From: Variovorax sp. Root473
Lineage (GTDB): Bacteria > Pseudomonadota > Gammaproteobacteria > Burkholderiales > Burkholderiaceae_C
Reading direction: 5' to 3'
Length of the DNA: 64,000 nt
Assembly (NCBI RefSeq): GCF_001426505.1
Contig: NZ_LMEV01000014.1
Coordinates: 309,221 to 373,220, forward strand
The notes beneath the pieces were generated by a model, which was not told the DNA's origin, did no database searches, and saw only the letters and a list, made by a program, of their open reading frames with translations. A program made the translations under genes and the position numbers. Positions 36,945 through 46,853 of this stretch are shown in pieces (the stretch's first letter is position 1; the number at the start of each line of letters is the position of its first letter).

Positions 36945-37682
36945 ATGCTTGATGTAGTGAAACCCGAAATCCTCGTGGTCGACGACGATCCCGAGGTCTG
37001 CGAGACGCTGGTCGATCTGCTGGAAGCCTCCGGCTTTCGCGCACAGGCCGTGCCGGACGGCCTGGCCATGGCGGTCCGGCTCGACCAGCGCGCCTTCTCG
37101 CTCGTGATCATCGACCTGCGGCTGAAGAAGGAAGACGGCATCGAACTCGCGCGGCAGCTGCGCACGCGTTCACGCATCCCCATCATCATCCTCACCGGCC
37201 AGGGCACGGCCGCCGAGCGCATCCTGGGTCTTGAAACCGCCGTGGACGACTTCATCGCCAAGCCATTCGACAACCGCGAGCTGGTCGCGCGCATCCGCGC
37301 ACTGCTGCGTCGCTCGTCCGAAAGCGGCATGCCCCGCTCGCTGCGCACCGACCGCCTGAGCCACGAGCGCTACCTGTTCGGCGACTGGGCCCTCAACATC
37401 ACCGCTCGCGAACTGCGCCAGAGCGACGGTACGCCGTGCGAGCTGACCCACGGCGAGTTCGCGTTGCTCGAGGTCTTCGTGCTGCATGCGAACCGGGTCA
37501 TCGATCGCGAGCAATTGCTGCTCAAGACGCGCAGCACCCAGTCGGACGCGGTGAGCCGCACGATCGATGTGCTGGTGTCCAGGCTGCGCCGCAAGATCGA
37601 GGACGACCCGGACAACCCGCGCTTCATCTGCACCGAACGCGGCGCGGGCTACCGATTTGCCGCGCATGTGGTTCGCTGCTGA
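36945..37682 (+). CDS. OmpR-family response regulator
   Basis: A 245-residue two-component regulator. The receiver domain (8-120) has the acidic pair Asp13-Asp14 in VVDDD, phospho-acceptor Asp57 (VIIDLRLKKEDG), Thr84 (ILTGQG) and Lys106 (AKPFDN). The C-terminal OmpR/PhoB winged helix runs ~145-240 (LTHGEFALLEVFVLHANRVIDREQLL, then SRTIDVLVSRLRRKIE and GAGYRF). ATG 36945 follows GGAATTCTC; a longer start at 36909 would run through the leader hairpin. Its partner is the hybrid kinase 9 bp downstream. The stimulus is unknown. Confidence 0.92.
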   Translation: MLDVVKPEILVVDDDPEVCETLVDLLEASGFRAQAVPDGLAMAVRLDQRAFSLVIIDLRLKKEDGIELARQLRTRSRIPIIILTGQGTAAERILGLETAVDDFIAKPFDNRELVARIRALLRRSSESGMPRSLRTDRLSHERYLFGDWALNITARELRQSDGTPCELTHGEFALLEVFVLHANRVIDREQLLLKTRSTQSDAVSRTIDVLVSRLRRKIEDDPDNPRFICTERGAGYRFAAHVVRC

Positions 37683-37691
37683 CCGGCAGCG

Positions 37692-40334
37692 GTGCTTTCC
37701 GACGCCGTGAGTCACGTCTTCCGGCGTCCGTCTGGCGCCCGCCGCCGCCCGACATGCAACATGCGCAACCGGTGGAGCCTGACCTTCGGGGGGCTGGCCA
37801 TTGCGCTGATCGTGCTGGCCGCCGTGGCCATGGTGGCGCTGTTCAATGCCCGAACCGCGGTCCGGGGATTCGACGAGCGGATCCTGCCGTCGGTCGCCAA
37901 ATCGCTCGCGTTGTCGGAGCGGGTCACGGATCTCGCGGCGGCAGCGCCCTATGTGGCGGAAATCAACGACCTGCCGCGTCTCGAGCGGGAACAGTCGACG
38001 CTTCGGCAGCGCCAGCAGGAGCTGCGGGCGCTCGCAGCACAACTGCCGCCAGACAGTGGATCGGCCACCGGCGTGACGAAGGTCCTGAGCGCCATGCAGG
38101 CGACGCTGGATGACCTGATCGAATTCAAGCGCCAGGACCTCGGCCTGCGAAAAGAAGGCCGCGAACGCATCCAGGCGCTGGACGAGCTCGAGAGCCGGGT
38201 CCTTCACTTGCCGGCACCGCAGCGGCGCGAAGCCGACCATCTGCTGCAGATGCTGCGTGTGGCCCTGTACGCCCACAACGTGACCGACCTGGTCGATGCC
38301 GAGCAGGTCTATCGCGCGCAACTGCAGACGGCCCCCATGCAGCGCATCGATGCGGGAATGCGCGCACAGATCGCCACCGAGGCCGACAACATCTTCGCGT
38401 TGCGCAAGCAACACCTGTCGCTGCGCGATCGCAAGAACGTCCTGCTCAACGCGATGCGCCTGCTGTCGGAAGAAGTCACGCGCTCGGTCGATCGGCACGT
38501 CGCGACGCTCAGTGCCGAGGTTTCATCGCTCGACCATTCGGTCGGCCTCATCGTCGGTTCAGGGCTGATCGCGGTCGTCGTTGCGCTGCTGGTCGCCGCC
38601 GCCGCGCTCGCACTCGGTTTCTGGAGCCTGCGGGAATCGTTGGGCGACCTGACCCGGGTGACCGCTGCGATCACCGAGCTGTCGCATGGCAACGCGACGG
38701 CTCCGCCCGATGTCACGGACTCGATCGCGCCTCGCGACAACGAGGTCGGCGCGCTCATCCATGCGTTCAACGTGTTCCGGGCGAACACGCTATCGATGCG
38801 ACGAATGAGCGCGGACATCTCGGAACAGCGACGCCTGCTGCGCACGGTGCTCGACAGCATCGACGACGGTCTGGGCGCGTTCGACGCCGAAGGCCGGCTC
38901 GTCGCCTGGAACCCGCGGTTCGCCGCCCTGCTGCATCTTCCTTCTCAGACGGTGCATACCGGCGCGACGCTCGACGCACTGCGCGACGCGCTGCCGCCGC
39001 TGGCCGGCGGCCGTCCGGCCGTCGAACTGCTGGGTGCGCCCGATGCACCGCGGCAGCGCGAAGACCATCTGCTCGACAACGGCCAGGTGCTGGCCGTGCG
39101 CAACCATCCGATGCCGGCCGGCGGTTTCGTCGCGCTGTACAGCGACCAGAGCGAAAGCCGCGCACTCGAACGGCAGGTGCGGCAGACCCAGAAGATGGAG
39201 GTGCTGGGCCAGCTCACGGGTGGCGTCGCGCACGATTTCAACAACCTGCTCGCGGCGGTCTTCAGCAACCTGCAGCTGCTGCAATCGCGCGACGACCTGT
39301 CGCCCGACATGCGCCGCATCGTCGACCGTGCATTCCGAGCTTCGGAGCGCGGCGCAGTGCTCACGACGCGCCTGCTGGCCTTCGCTCGCCGGCAGGCGTT
39401 GCGCGCCGAAGTGCTCGATGTCGACCAGATGCTCACCGGTCTGCAGGACCTGGTCGCCTACTCGCTGGGCAAGGACATCCGCGTCGAACTCGATCTGCAG
39501 TCCCGTGGGGCCTGTGTGCTGGTCGACGGCGGGCAGCTCGAGAACGCGATTCTCAATCTGGCGCTGAACGGGGGCGCTGCAATGCCTCGGGGCGGCGTGC
39601 TCACCCTGCACAGCGCACTGTGCCCTGCCGCGCCAGGCGCGGCAGCCAACGGACCGCAGGGCGGGACGGTAGAAATCCGCATCAGCGACACCGGCAGCGG
39701 CATGCCGCCCCATGTGCAGGAACGCATCTTCGAGCCGTTCTTCTCGACCAAGAGAAACGACGGCAGCGGACTTGGCCTGAGCATCGTCTACGGTTTCCTC
39801 AAGCAATCGGGCGGCGACATCCGGGTGCAGAGCGCGGTCGGCCAGGGCACCGCCTTCACCCTGACGCTGCCCGAGGCCCCTGCGCATTCATCGCCGGCGG
39901 CCGCACCCGTGCGGCCCACGTTGTCGTTCGCGCAGATGCGCGTGCTGCTGGTGGACGACGACACCGATGTGCGCGATGCCACTTTCGAATTCCTGAAGGG
40001 GCAGGGTGCACACGTGCGCGCGGTGGCCTCCTCGCGAGAAGCGGCCGCGGCATTGGATACCCAGGGCTTCGACCTGGTGCTTTCCGACGTCGGCCTGGGG
40101 CCCGGCGGCGACGGACTGCAACTTGCGCGCGACGTGCATCGGCTCTACCCCGACACCGCGGTCGTTCTGATCTCGGGCCTTCCCACCGATCTGCTCGCAC
40201 GCCGCTACGCAGTGCCGACGGACACGCGCATTCTGCGCAAGCCGTTCCTCACGGACGCGCTGGTCCAGGCCGTCGCCCACGCGCTCGCGCCACACGGCGT
40301 CGACGCGCCACCCCTCATCGCAAGCTCTGCCTGA
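37692..40334 (+). CDS. membrane hybrid sensor histidine kinase with C-terminal receiver
   Basis: An 880-residue kinase. Helix 1 (~30-52, [20 protein letters not shown]), a periplasmic helical domain (~55-285) and helix 2 ([20 protein letters not shown], ~290-315) are followed by a HAMP segment and a PAS-like domain (~390-490: [24 protein letters not shown]). HisKA has [12 protein letters not shown] with phospho-His near 514. HATPase_c has an N box [19 protein letters not shown] and later [12 protein letters not shown]. The C-terminal receiver (~750-870) has its Asp near 799 (VLSDVGLG) and Lys in RKPFL. In the N box, NGG replaces the usual NARDAM-type sequence. GTG 37692 gives tight linkage to the regulator; ATG 37761 is the alternative. 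Confidence 0.9.
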   Translation: MLSDAVSHVFRRPSGARRRPTCNMRNRWSLTFGGLAIALIVLAAVAMVALFNARTAVRGFDERILPSVAKSLALSERVTDLAAAAPYVAEINDLPRLEREQSTLRQRQQELRALAAQLPPDSGSATGVTKVLSAMQATLDDLIEFKRQDLGLRKEGRERIQALDELESRVLHLPAPQRREADHLLQMLRVALYAHNVTDLVDAEQVYRAQLQTAPMQRIDAGMRAQIATEADNIFALRKQHLSLRDRKNVLLNAMRLLSEEVTRSVDRHVATLSAEVSSLDHSVGLIVGSGLIAVVVALLVAAAALALGFWSLRESLGDLTRVTAAITELSHGNATAPPDVTDSIAPRDNEVGALIHAFNVFRANTLSMRRMSADISEQRRLLRTVLDSIDDGLGAFDAEGRLVAWNPRFAALLHLPSQTVHTGATLDALRDALPPLAGGRPAVELLGAPDAPRQREDHLLDNGQVLAVRNHPMPAGGFVALYSDQSESRALERQVRQTQKMEVLGQLTGGVAHDFNNLLAAVFSNLQLLQSRDDLSPDMRRIVDRAFRASERGAVLTTRLLAFARRQALRAEVLDVDQMLTGLQDLVAYSLGKDIRVELDLQSRGACVLVDGGQLENAILNLALNGGAAMPRGGVLTLHSALCPAAPGAAANGPQGGTVEIRISDTGSGMPPHVQERIFEPFFSTKRNDGSGLGLSIVYGFLKQSGGDIRVQSAVGQGTAFTLTLPEAPAHSSPAAAPVRPTLSFAQMRVLLVDDDTDVRDATFEFLKGQGAHVRAVASSREAAAALDTQGFDLVLSDVGLGPGGDGLQLARDVHRLYPDTAVVLISGLPTDLLARRYAVPTDTRILRKPFLTDALVQAVAHALAPHGVDAPPLIASSA

Positions 40335-40586
40335 GCTGGCGTCCGCAGCCTCCCGATGCGGGCGCGCGGAGCGAGACACTTGTTTGCATTGCGAGTGTTT
40401 CGTCATCTCTTTTCACTATTTACTTTTTATTTACCAAGCTCCGCCCCAATAGCGTCTTGAAGGTCAACCGCTCGCTCGCGTGATGCCGGAGGTCCTGCCA
40501 CCCGACACAAGACATGCGAAGGAGGAGCGTCCGATGCCAGGAGCCGAGACAACGATTGCACCGCATACAGTCACGCCGCGTCCGCG

Positions 40587-41624
40587 ATGAGACCCGCGGC
40601 ATCGTCCAGCGCGCGACGCAACCCCGCGCCGGAAGTCGAGCACAGCTTCATGCGCTCCTCGCAGGCCGGTCCCGCACCTTCGGGCCAGCGCGGTTTTCTG
40701 CACTGCCTCCAGCACGGCAGTCCGTCTCCGCTGGAACGCTGGCATTGCCACGACGAATATGAACTGCACCTGATCGCGGACACCCGGGGCTGGGCCTTCA
40801 TCGGCGACCACGTCGGACGCTTCGAGCCCGGTCACCTCGTGCTCACCGGACCTCGGCTGCCGCACAACTGGGTCTCGCACAACCTCCCGTGCGAGGGTGT
40901 GGCACTGCGCAGCCAGGCCCTTCAGTTTGCCGACGCGCCGCTGCGCAAGGGCATGGAGGTGTTCAAGGAACTCCAGGAAGCCGCGCCGCTCCTGGAGAAG
41001 GCACGCCACGGCGTCGAGTTCTTCGGCATCAGCGACAGCGTGCGCGAGCACTTCGATCGCATGCAATGCACCGAGGGGCCGGAGCGGTTTGCCGAATTCC
41101 TGCGGCTGCTGAGCCGACTCGTGCGATGCAAGAACCAGCGCGTGCTCTCTTCGGGCTGGCTACCGATCAAGGGTCATGCGGAGCACGTCGAGACGATCGG
41201 CAAGGCCGTTGCGTACATCCGGCTGCACCTGGATCAACCGTTGTCGGCACCGAGTGTTTGCGAACACGCGGGCATCAGCCTGAGCAGCTTTTCCCGCCAG
41301 TTCAGCCAGGCCACTGACGTCGCGTTCACCGATTTCGTGAACCAGTTGCGCGTCGGCAAGGCCTGTCAGTTGCTCATGGAAACCGACCAGCAGATCTCGA
41401 GCATCTGCTACGCCGCGGGGTTCAACAACATTGCGAATTTCAACCGGCGCTTCCTGAAGATCAAGGGCATGACGCCCAAGGCGTTCCGCCTGCAGACCGC
41501 GATGCGCCACAGCCAGGGCCAGACGCTGCCCATCTCGCGCTTCGACATGGAAGGCACCGGCGTTGGCACTGTCGCCGCAGCAGGCGCATTGCGCGCCAAT
41601 GCAGGGATGTACCGTCAGTCGTAG
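40587..41624 (+). CDS. AraC-family transcriptional regulator
   Basis: A 345-residue regulator. The N-terminal cupin-like sensing domain is at ~45-130 (WHCHDEYELHLIADTRGWAFIGDHVGRFEPGHLVLTGPRLPHNW). The C-terminal double helix-turn-helix is at ~210-310: LDQPLSAPSVCEHAGISLSSFSRQF and IDSICYAAGFNN-type sequence ISSICYAAGFNNIANFNRRFLKIKGMTPKAFR. The cupin HxHxxxE pattern (HCHDEYE) is intact. Effector and targets are unknown. The frame also has a later Met (residue 22). It lies between two regulatory genes; the AT-rich stretch at 40405-40435 upstream could hold its promoter. Confidence 0.92.
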   Translation: MRPAASSSARRNPAPEVEHSFMRSSQAGPAPSGQRGFLHCLQHGSPSPLERWHCHDEYELHLIADTRGWAFIGDHVGRFEPGHLVLTGPRLPHNWVSHNLPCEGVALRSQALQFADAPLRKGMEVFKELQEAAPLLEKARHGVEFFGISDSVREHFDRMQCTEGPERFAEFLRLLSRLVRCKNQRVLSSGWLPIKGHAEHVETIGKAVAYIRLHLDQPLSAPSVCEHAGISLSSFSRQFSQATDVAFTDFVNQLRVGKACQLLMETDQQISSICYAAGFNNIANFNRRFLKIKGMTPKAFRLQTAMRHSQGQTLPISRFDMEGTGVGTVAAAGALRANAGMYRQS

Positions 41625-41996
41625 GCGGCGGTCACAAACGCAGCCAACAGTCCGTCGGCCAGCGGGTCCGCACATGCCCGCAACGACAACGTGTCGCGGT
41701 GCTGACTGATCGCACACCACTGCGCCGACTCGCCGGTCTGCGTCCGTTCCTGGTCGTCCATGAAGCACAACTGGCAGGGCAAATCGCACGCAACAGGCGG
41801 CCAAGATGGGTCGTCGCAAAAAGCTGGTCACGGGAACATCATCGAGCAGCAGGAGCGGATCAAAAAAACGTCTCACTCTGAGAAGAATGTGGACTCTTCG
41901 CGCACCGCGAAAGCAGCCCCGGCTCCTTGCGAGCAATGCGACATCGCTGGCCTGTTTCGCTGTGAGTCATTGCCTCCTTTTGGAAACGACCATTCC
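41625..41996. other. 372-bp spacer without recognisable gene
   Basis: The plus-strand frame leading into the next gene is open from 41760, but its sequence shows no conserved features and has poor codon use. I see no clear promoter, repeat or RNA here. Confidence 0.5.
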
Positions 41997-42749
41997 ATGA
42001 CCCTTGAGGGAAAACTCTCCCTGGCCTTGCTGGACAACAGCAGTTCGCGCTGCGCCGTGCTTCAGGAACGCCTGCGCGCCATGGGCCACCGGCCCGTCAT
42101 GTTCCGCGGCATCGGTGAATTGCTGTCCACCCTGAGCCGTGGCACCCGCTTCGACCTGCTGCTGGCCGCACCGGATGCCATGAGCAGCGAGAGCCTTCTC
42201 TCCGTGTGCTGGGTGCTGGGCATGCCGGCCCTCCCCATCACCGCGCAGGGCAAGCCAGACGTGGTCGCACTGCCCTCCTACTTCGAAGAGATGCCCCTGC
42301 CGAGCGGCGGCGGCATCAGCTTCGACCTGCGCCGGGTCTCGAACGAAGCGTTGGTGCAACACATGCAGACGCTGTACGCCGAGCAGGACGCGGGCACGCT
42401 CACACGCCAGTCCACCCCGGACCGCTGGACCTGGGGCGAATACCGCTTCGTCGACGGCAACAACACGGTGCTGCACCGCGACCGTGAAATCGCGCTTCAG
42501 CCTCGGCAGTTCTCCTTTGCGCTTGAGCTGTTCCGCAACCTGGGCACCGTTCTGACGCGCTCCTGGCTCATGAGTTCGGTGTGGAAGATTCCGCCCGAGC
42601 GCCCGGTCACACGCTCGCTCGATGCCTGCGCCACCAACGTTCGGCGCAAGCTGCTGCTGCAGCGAGAAAACGGCTTCGTGCTTCGGGCGGTCTATGGGCA
42701 GGGCTACCAATTGGTGCCTATCAGCTCACCTGCGCCATACCAGACCTGA
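41997..42749 (+). CDS. winged-helix regulator with degenerate receiver-like domain
   Basis: A 250-residue protein. The N-terminal ~110 residues (LSLALLDNSSSRCAVLQERLRAMGHRPVMF ... RFDLLLAAPDAMS) follow the alpha/beta pattern of a response-regulator receiver. The phospho-acceptor position in FDLLLAAPDA has no standard Asp environment and the acidic pair is reduced (LLDNS), so phosphorylation-independent action is likely. The C-terminal OmpR-type winged helix (~150-245) shows LQPRQFSFALELFRNLGTVLTRSWLMSSVW and RSLDACATNVRRKLLL, then GQGYQLV. ATG 41997 is chosen since similarity starts there. A strong terminator follows. Confidence 0.78.
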   Translation: MTLEGKLSLALLDNSSSRCAVLQERLRAMGHRPVMFRGIGELLSTLSRGTRFDLLLAAPDAMSSESLLSVCWVLGMPALPITAQGKPDVVALPSYFEEMPLPSGGGISFDLRRVSNEALVQHMQTLYAEQDAGTLTRQSTPDRWTWGEYRFVDGNNTVLHRDREIALQPRQFSFALELFRNLGTVLTRSWLMSSVWKIPPERPVTRSLDACATNVRRKLLLQRENGFVLRAVYGQGYQLVPISSPAPYQT

Positions 42750-42788
42750 GATTCGGGGGGCAACGACACCCTTTGCCCACCAGAAAAG

Positions 42789-42813
42789 GCGACCTCTTCG
42801 GAGGTCGCTTTTT
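42789..42813 (+). terminator. rho-independent terminator
   Basis: A perfect 8-bp stem GCGACCTC/GAGGTCGC with a TTCG tetraloop, followed by TTTTT (and a second T-run), 40 bases after the winged-helix regulator stop. AAAAG on the other side may make it bidirectional. The rest of the 403-bp spacer 42750-43152 shows nothing else. Confidence 0.92.
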
Positions 42814-43152
42814 CGTTTTTCGCCTTCGCAATTTCCCGCCTTGCCGAGTGGGCCTGGGCAGACTGCTGGAGTTCGAGCCAGCAATTCCAGCCTGGGGGGC
42901 AAATCGAGATCGATGCGCGTGGCCTCGGCCTCCATGGCGAACGAGGATAAGTCGCCAAGGCACCCGGCCCCACAAGCCTCGCTTGCCCCCTCCGATGGGG
43001 AGCGAGTGCGATGTCGGCGCAGGACGACATCGCTGCGCGCCGTCTGTCCTCAACGCGTGCGCGCCACGCGATCTAGGCTGACGCCGTGCCACGCCTCGCG
43101 CGCGCGCCGCGTCATCTCCGCCCCGTTCGCTGTTCCGAAGGAAACCAGTCCG

Positions 43153-45408
43153 TTGACGACCGCCACCCCCCACACTTCCGCCGGCACGCCCGGCACCGAA
43201 GCGCCCACCCGGGCGCCGCACCGCTGGCAATTTCTGCGTGCAGGCGGCGTGGACCAGGTGGTGTTCCGCAACGGCGAGGACATCGCCCACATCGCGGAGC
43301 TCGACCAGAAGCTCTGGGTCGTGCTCGCCTGCCCCACGCGCGGCATCGACTTCGATGCGCGCACGCTCGACCTCATCGACACCGACGGCGACGGTCGCGT
43401 GCGCCCGCCCGAAGTCATCGCGGCCTGCCAGTGGGCTTGCGAGCGGTTGCGCAGTGCCGATGTGCTGCTTGCCGGCGGCGGCACGCTGTCGCTGCAGGAT
43501 CTCGACGACACGCGCGCGCCAGGTGCCGACCTTGCAAAAGAAGGCCGCCGCATCCTCGACCTGCTCGGCAAGAAAGACACGCACACGCTGACACTCGCCG
43601 ACATCTCCGATCGGGGCGAATGGCTGGCTGCGATGCGCTTCAACGGTGATGGCGTGGTCACGCCGGCCACCGCCACCGACGACGCGCTGCGCGCCATCAT
43701 CGAGGAAGCGATGCGCACCCATGGCAGCACGCCCGACCGTCACGAACACACGCCCGGCCTCGATCGCGCACGCGCCGAGGCCTTCATGGCCGACGTACAC
43801 GCGATGCGCGACTGGTATGCGCGCGGCGACGAAGACGCGCTGCTGCCTTTGGGCGCGCGCACGCTGGCTGCTGCCGAGGCCGTGCGCGCGGTGGCGGCCA
43901 AGATCGACGACTTCTTCGCGCGCTGCCGCGTCGCCGCGTACGACGTTCAGGCGGTGGTTGCGCTCAATCCCTCGCCCGAGGCGTACGACGCACTCGCCGG
44001 ACACACGCTCGATGCAAGCGTGCAGCCGGTGGCCGAGTTGCCGCTGGCACCCGTGACGCCCCATCGCGCGTTGCCGCTCGGCGGTGCCAGCCTGAACCCC
44101 GCCTGGGCCGAGGCCATGGCCACGTTCGCGCGCGACGCAGTGGCGCCGCTGCTCGGCGCACGCGACACGCTCGACGAGGACGGGTGGCAATCGCTGCGCC
44201 GCCAGCTCGCGCCGTGCGACGCGTGGATCGCTGCGCGTCCGGCCAACGCGCTCGCGGGCTTGTCACGCGAGCGCATCGACGCCCTGTTCGCGACAGGCGA
44301 TGCACTGCTCGCCCTCATCGCCGAAGACGAAGCGGCCGAACACCACAACCGCCTGCTGACCGATCTCGAAAAACTGCTGCGTCTGCAGCGCGACCTGCAT
44401 GTGCTGCTGCACAACTTTGTCTCGTTCAAGGCGTTCTACCGGCGCGAGGGCGCGATCTTCCAGGCCGGCACGCTCTACCTCGACGGGCGCAGCTGCGAAC
44501 TCACGGTGCAGGTGCAGGACGCCGCCCGTCACGCTGCACTGGCCGGCCTGGCGAAGACCTGCCTCGCGTATTGCGACTGCACGCGCCAGGGGCAGAAGAT
44601 GAGCATCGTCGCCGCCTTCACCGCAGGCGACGTCGACTTCCTTTTCGTCGGCCGCAACGGCGTGTTCTACGACCGCCAGGGCCGCGACTGGGACGCGACC
44701 ATCACCAGGCTCATCGAGAACCCCACGAGCGTGGCGCAGGCCTTCTTCGCGCCGTACAAGAAGTTCGTGCGGCTGATCGAGGAGCAGGTGGCGAAGCGCG
44801 CGGCGGCCAGCGAGGCCGGTTCGCAGACCGCCCTGCAATCGCTGGCCGGCAGGGTCGCCACCGCGGACCGGCCGGCAGACGCCAGCACGGCGGCGAAGGC
44901 GCCCGCCAGGCCGGGGCCGGTCCTGCCCAGCGGCAGCCGCATCGATGTGGGCACCGTGGCCGCCATCGGCGTGGCGCTGGGCAGCATCAGCGCAGTGCTT
45001 GTCGGCATCTTCGGCAAGTTCATCGACCTGGGTCAGTGGATTCCCGTGGCGCTGGTCGGCATCGTGATCGCGATCTCGGGGCCGAGCATGCTGATCGCGT
45101 GGTTGAAGCTGCGCCAGCGCAGCCTGGGGCCCATCCTTGATGCGAGCGGTTGGGCTATCAACGGCCGCATGAAGGTCAATGTGCGCCTGGGCGGCATGCT
45201 GTCGCAGACGGCGCACGTGCCACCGGGGGCGCGGCGCATCGCGCCCGATCCGTACCGGCAGCGGCCCGGCCTCGCCGGCGCGCTGGCCGCCGTCACCTGC
45301 GTGGTCGGCGCGGTGCTGCTGCTGGCGTGGCGCATGGACTGGCTCGACCACCGATTGCCCCCGCGTCTGCAGCACGATCCGGCGGCAGCATCGGCACCAG
45401 GGGCCTGA
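43153..45408 (+). CDS. large membrane protein with EF-hand motif, function unknown
   Basis: A 751-residue protein. Residues 76-87 form a textbook calcium-binding EF-hand loop (DTDGDGRVRPPE); FNGDGVVTPATAT near residue 165 resembles a second, incomplete one. The body is mostly helical (ALLPLGARTLAAAEAVRAVAAKIDDFF; LEKLLRLQRDLHVLLHNFVSFKAFY). GAIFQAGTLYLDGRSCELTVQV suggests an embedded beta region. Three hydrophobic segments lie toward the C-terminus (~603-625, ~632-652, ~712-732). The TTG start at 43153 is supported by AAGGA 10 bases upstream; no ATG is nearby and the upstream frame is non-conserved. No family name is recognised. DUF1810 follows after 5 bp. Confidence 0.75.
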   Translation: MTTATPHTSAGTPGTEAPTRAPHRWQFLRAGGVDQVVFRNGEDIAHIAELDQKLWVVLACPTRGIDFDARTLDLIDTDGDGRVRPPEVIAACQWACERLRSADVLLAGGGTLSLQDLDDTRAPGADLAKEGRRILDLLGKKDTHTLTLADISDRGEWLAAMRFNGDGVVTPATATDDALRAIIEEAMRTHGSTPDRHEHTPGLDRARAEAFMADVHAMRDWYARGDEDALLPLGARTLAAAEAVRAVAAKIDDFFARCRVAAYDVQAVVALNPSPEAYDALAGHTLDASVQPVAELPLAPVTPHRALPLGGASLNPAWAEAMATFARDAVAPLLGARDTLDEDGWQSLRRQLAPCDAWIAARPANALAGLSRERIDALFATGDALLALIAEDEAAEHHNRLLTDLEKLLRLQRDLHVLLHNFVSFKAFYRREGAIFQAGTLYLDGRSCELTVQVQDAARHAALAGLAKTCLAYCDCTRQGQKMSIVAAFTAGDVDFLFVGRNGVFYDRQGRDWDATITRLIENPTSVAQAFFAPYKKFVRLIEEQVAKRAAASEAGSQTALQSLAGRVATADRPADASTAAKAPARPGPVLPSGSRIDVGTVAAIGVALGSISAVLVGIFGKFIDLGQWIPVALVGIVIAISGPSMLIAWLKLRQRSLGPILDASGWAINGRMKVNVRLGGMLSQTAHVPPGARRIAPDPYRQRPGLAGALAAVTCVVGAVLLLAWRMDWLDHRLPPRLQHDPAAASAPGA

Positions 45409-45413
45409 GCAAG

Positions 45414-45716
45414 ATGGCCGTCGACTGGCAACTCGAACGCTTCGTGGCGGCGCAAGCGCCCGTGTACGCGCAGGTCTGCGCGCAACTGGCTGCAGCCCAC
45501 AAGCGCACGCACTGGGTGTGGTTCATCTTTCCGCTCCAACGGCCCGACAGCACCGATGCGCATGCGATCTTTGGCTCGCCGGACACGCTGGAACTGCGCT
45601 CATGCATGACGTTGTTCGAGATCGTGGCGCCTGAAGCACCCGTGTTTGGCGATGTGTTGGTGCGTTACTTCAATGGCATGCGGGACGAGGCAACCGTCGC
45701 ACGCGTCCACGGCTGA
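45414..45716 (+). CDS. DUF1810-family protein with internal deletion
   Basis: A 100-residue frame. The N-terminal part (DWQLERFVAAQAPVYAQVCAQL ... RTHWVWFIFP) and the C-terminal part (AHAIFGSPDTLELRSCMTLFEIVAP ... VLVRYFNGMRDEATV) match the two ends of DUF1810 (~140-150 residues). The usual middle portion between WFIFPQ and the AxxIFGSPD segment, about 45-50 residues, is missing; only LQRPDSTD joins them. The deletion is in frame, so a shortened product can be made, but the fold is probably impaired. It lies 5 bp after the EF-hand protein gene. Confidence 0.8.
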   Translation: MAVDWQLERFVAAQAPVYAQVCAQLAAAHKRTHWVWFIFPLQRPDSTDAHAIFGSPDTLELRSCMTLFEIVAPEAPVFGDVLVRYFNGMRDEATVARVHG

Positions 45717-45740
45717 ATCCGCAACAGCTGGACAGGGAAC

Positions 45741-46076
45741 TCAGAACTGCCCCTGCCCATCGCCCGACCGGTCGTGCGCCCATCGAATGGCCTGCTGCTC
45801 CGCATGCCGCAGTGCCTCGGGTTCGCTGCCATATGCGACGTTGTCGGTGTCCGGCGGCAAGCGGTGCTCGGGGCCTTCGGCGTCACCGCCCCCGTAGGCG
45901 CGGCAGAAGACCACCGGCCGGAAGGTCTGTCCGTCGACCTGCTCAGCGCCGCACGAAAACCACCAGCCGAGATAGCTGAAGGTGAGAAGACGCTCGACCC
46001 CGCCGTCTGCGCTTTCGGTCGCAGACGGCGGCAAAGGCGAGTTGGGCATGGCGGGCGTGAGGTGGTCACCTGTCAT
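45741..46076 (-). CDS. hypothetical protein
   Basis: A 111-residue frame, probably cytoplasmic. The core GWWFSCGAEQVDGQTFRPVVFCRAYGGG is beta-rich, and SEPEALRHAEQQAIRWAHDR is helical; the N-terminus is Pro/Ser-rich. The start at 46076 has AAGGGG about 9 bases upstream. An overlapping minus-strand frame (45665-46069) looks less protein-like. No family is recognised. It lies 24 bp after the DUF2383 gene, so the two may share a message. Confidence 0.5.
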   Translation of the reverse strand: MTGDHLTPAMPNSPLPPSATESADGGVERLLTFSYLGWWFSCGAEQVDGQTFRPVVFCRAYGGGDAEGPEHRLPPDTDNVAYGSEPEALRHAEQQAIRWAHDRSGDGQGQF

Positions 46077-46100
46077 GGTGAAAAGCCCCTTGCGGGCCGA

Positions 46101-46592
46101 TCAGCCCTTGGCGCTGCGGAACTGGTCGCGCAGGCCCTTGATCTGGTCGTGATTGGCCTGGGCGCCGTCGGCCTGGCGTTGCACCACCATGCGCACCTCG
46201 GGCGGGAGGTTTTCCTTCAGCGCCTTGCGGTAGCGCGCAACCGCCGCGTCTTCTCCGCGCTCGCATTCCTCAAGCATCGACAGCGCGCTGTTCGCGCCGA
46301 CCGTGCCCTTCACGTGCACCCAGCCGCGGTGCATTGCGCCGCTGACCGTACCGCCGTCGTCGGCCTTGCCGCCGAGCTGGCGAATGAGCGCGACGAGTTC
46401 GGACGCCGCGCTTGCGCACTGCGAGGCGCGGCTTTCGAACACCGGCTTCAGCTGCGCCGAGTCGACCTCCTTCGCGCAGGCGCGAAAGCCGTATTCGCCG
46501 TCGCGAGAATTTTCCAGAAGGTCGTTCAGAACGTCGATCACCTGATCGTTCGACACTGCGTCCGCGGCAGTTGCGTGGATATCGTTGGCCAT
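46101..46592 (-). CDS. PA2169/DUF2383 ferritin-like four-helix-bundle protein
   Basis: A 163-residue, all-helical protein of the DUF2383 family: VLNDLLENSRDGEYGFRACAKEV opens helix 1, ESRASQCASAASELVALIRQLGG is helix 2, and MLEECERGEDAAVARYRKAL, with its EExxRGED-like element, is helix 3. Acidic and His residues are spaced as in ferritin-like bundles. Family proteins are stress-related and of unclear function. The start at 46592 is preferred because GGAG lies 8 bases upstream; an in-frame ATG at 46607 is the alternative. Confidence 0.85.
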   Translation of the reverse strand: MANDIHATAADAVSNDQVIDVLNDLLENSRDGEYGFRACAKEVDSAQLKPVFESRASQCASAASELVALIRQLGGKADDGGTVSGAMHRGWVHVKGTVGANSALSMLEECERGEDAAVARYRKALKENLPPEVRMVVQRQADGAQANHDQIKGLRDQFRSAKG

Positions 46593-46853
46593 GTGTGCTT
46601 GCTCCATGAGGGGTCGCGCCGCAGCGACGACCGGGTTGAGAAAAACTGCAATGAGGCTTCATGGTCGACACGGCGCCGCACATCGCCTGTCGTCTCGTCC
46701 CGACGACGCGTGTAAGCCTTGTCCGAGGGTTCGACGCCACACCGCTTTGCGCCGACAGCGTCCGTGGAATTGCGATGCCATGCGGGGCGGGTTCCGGCTG
46801 ACGCGGTCGCGCGCCGCGTCGCGGCAGCATCGCGCCGACTGGAGGACACGCGC

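Noticed and set aside
42622..43152. Frame extension upstream of the EF-hand protein
   Set aside because: It crosses a strong terminator and the previous gene; a ribosome-binding site supports the TTG at 43153.
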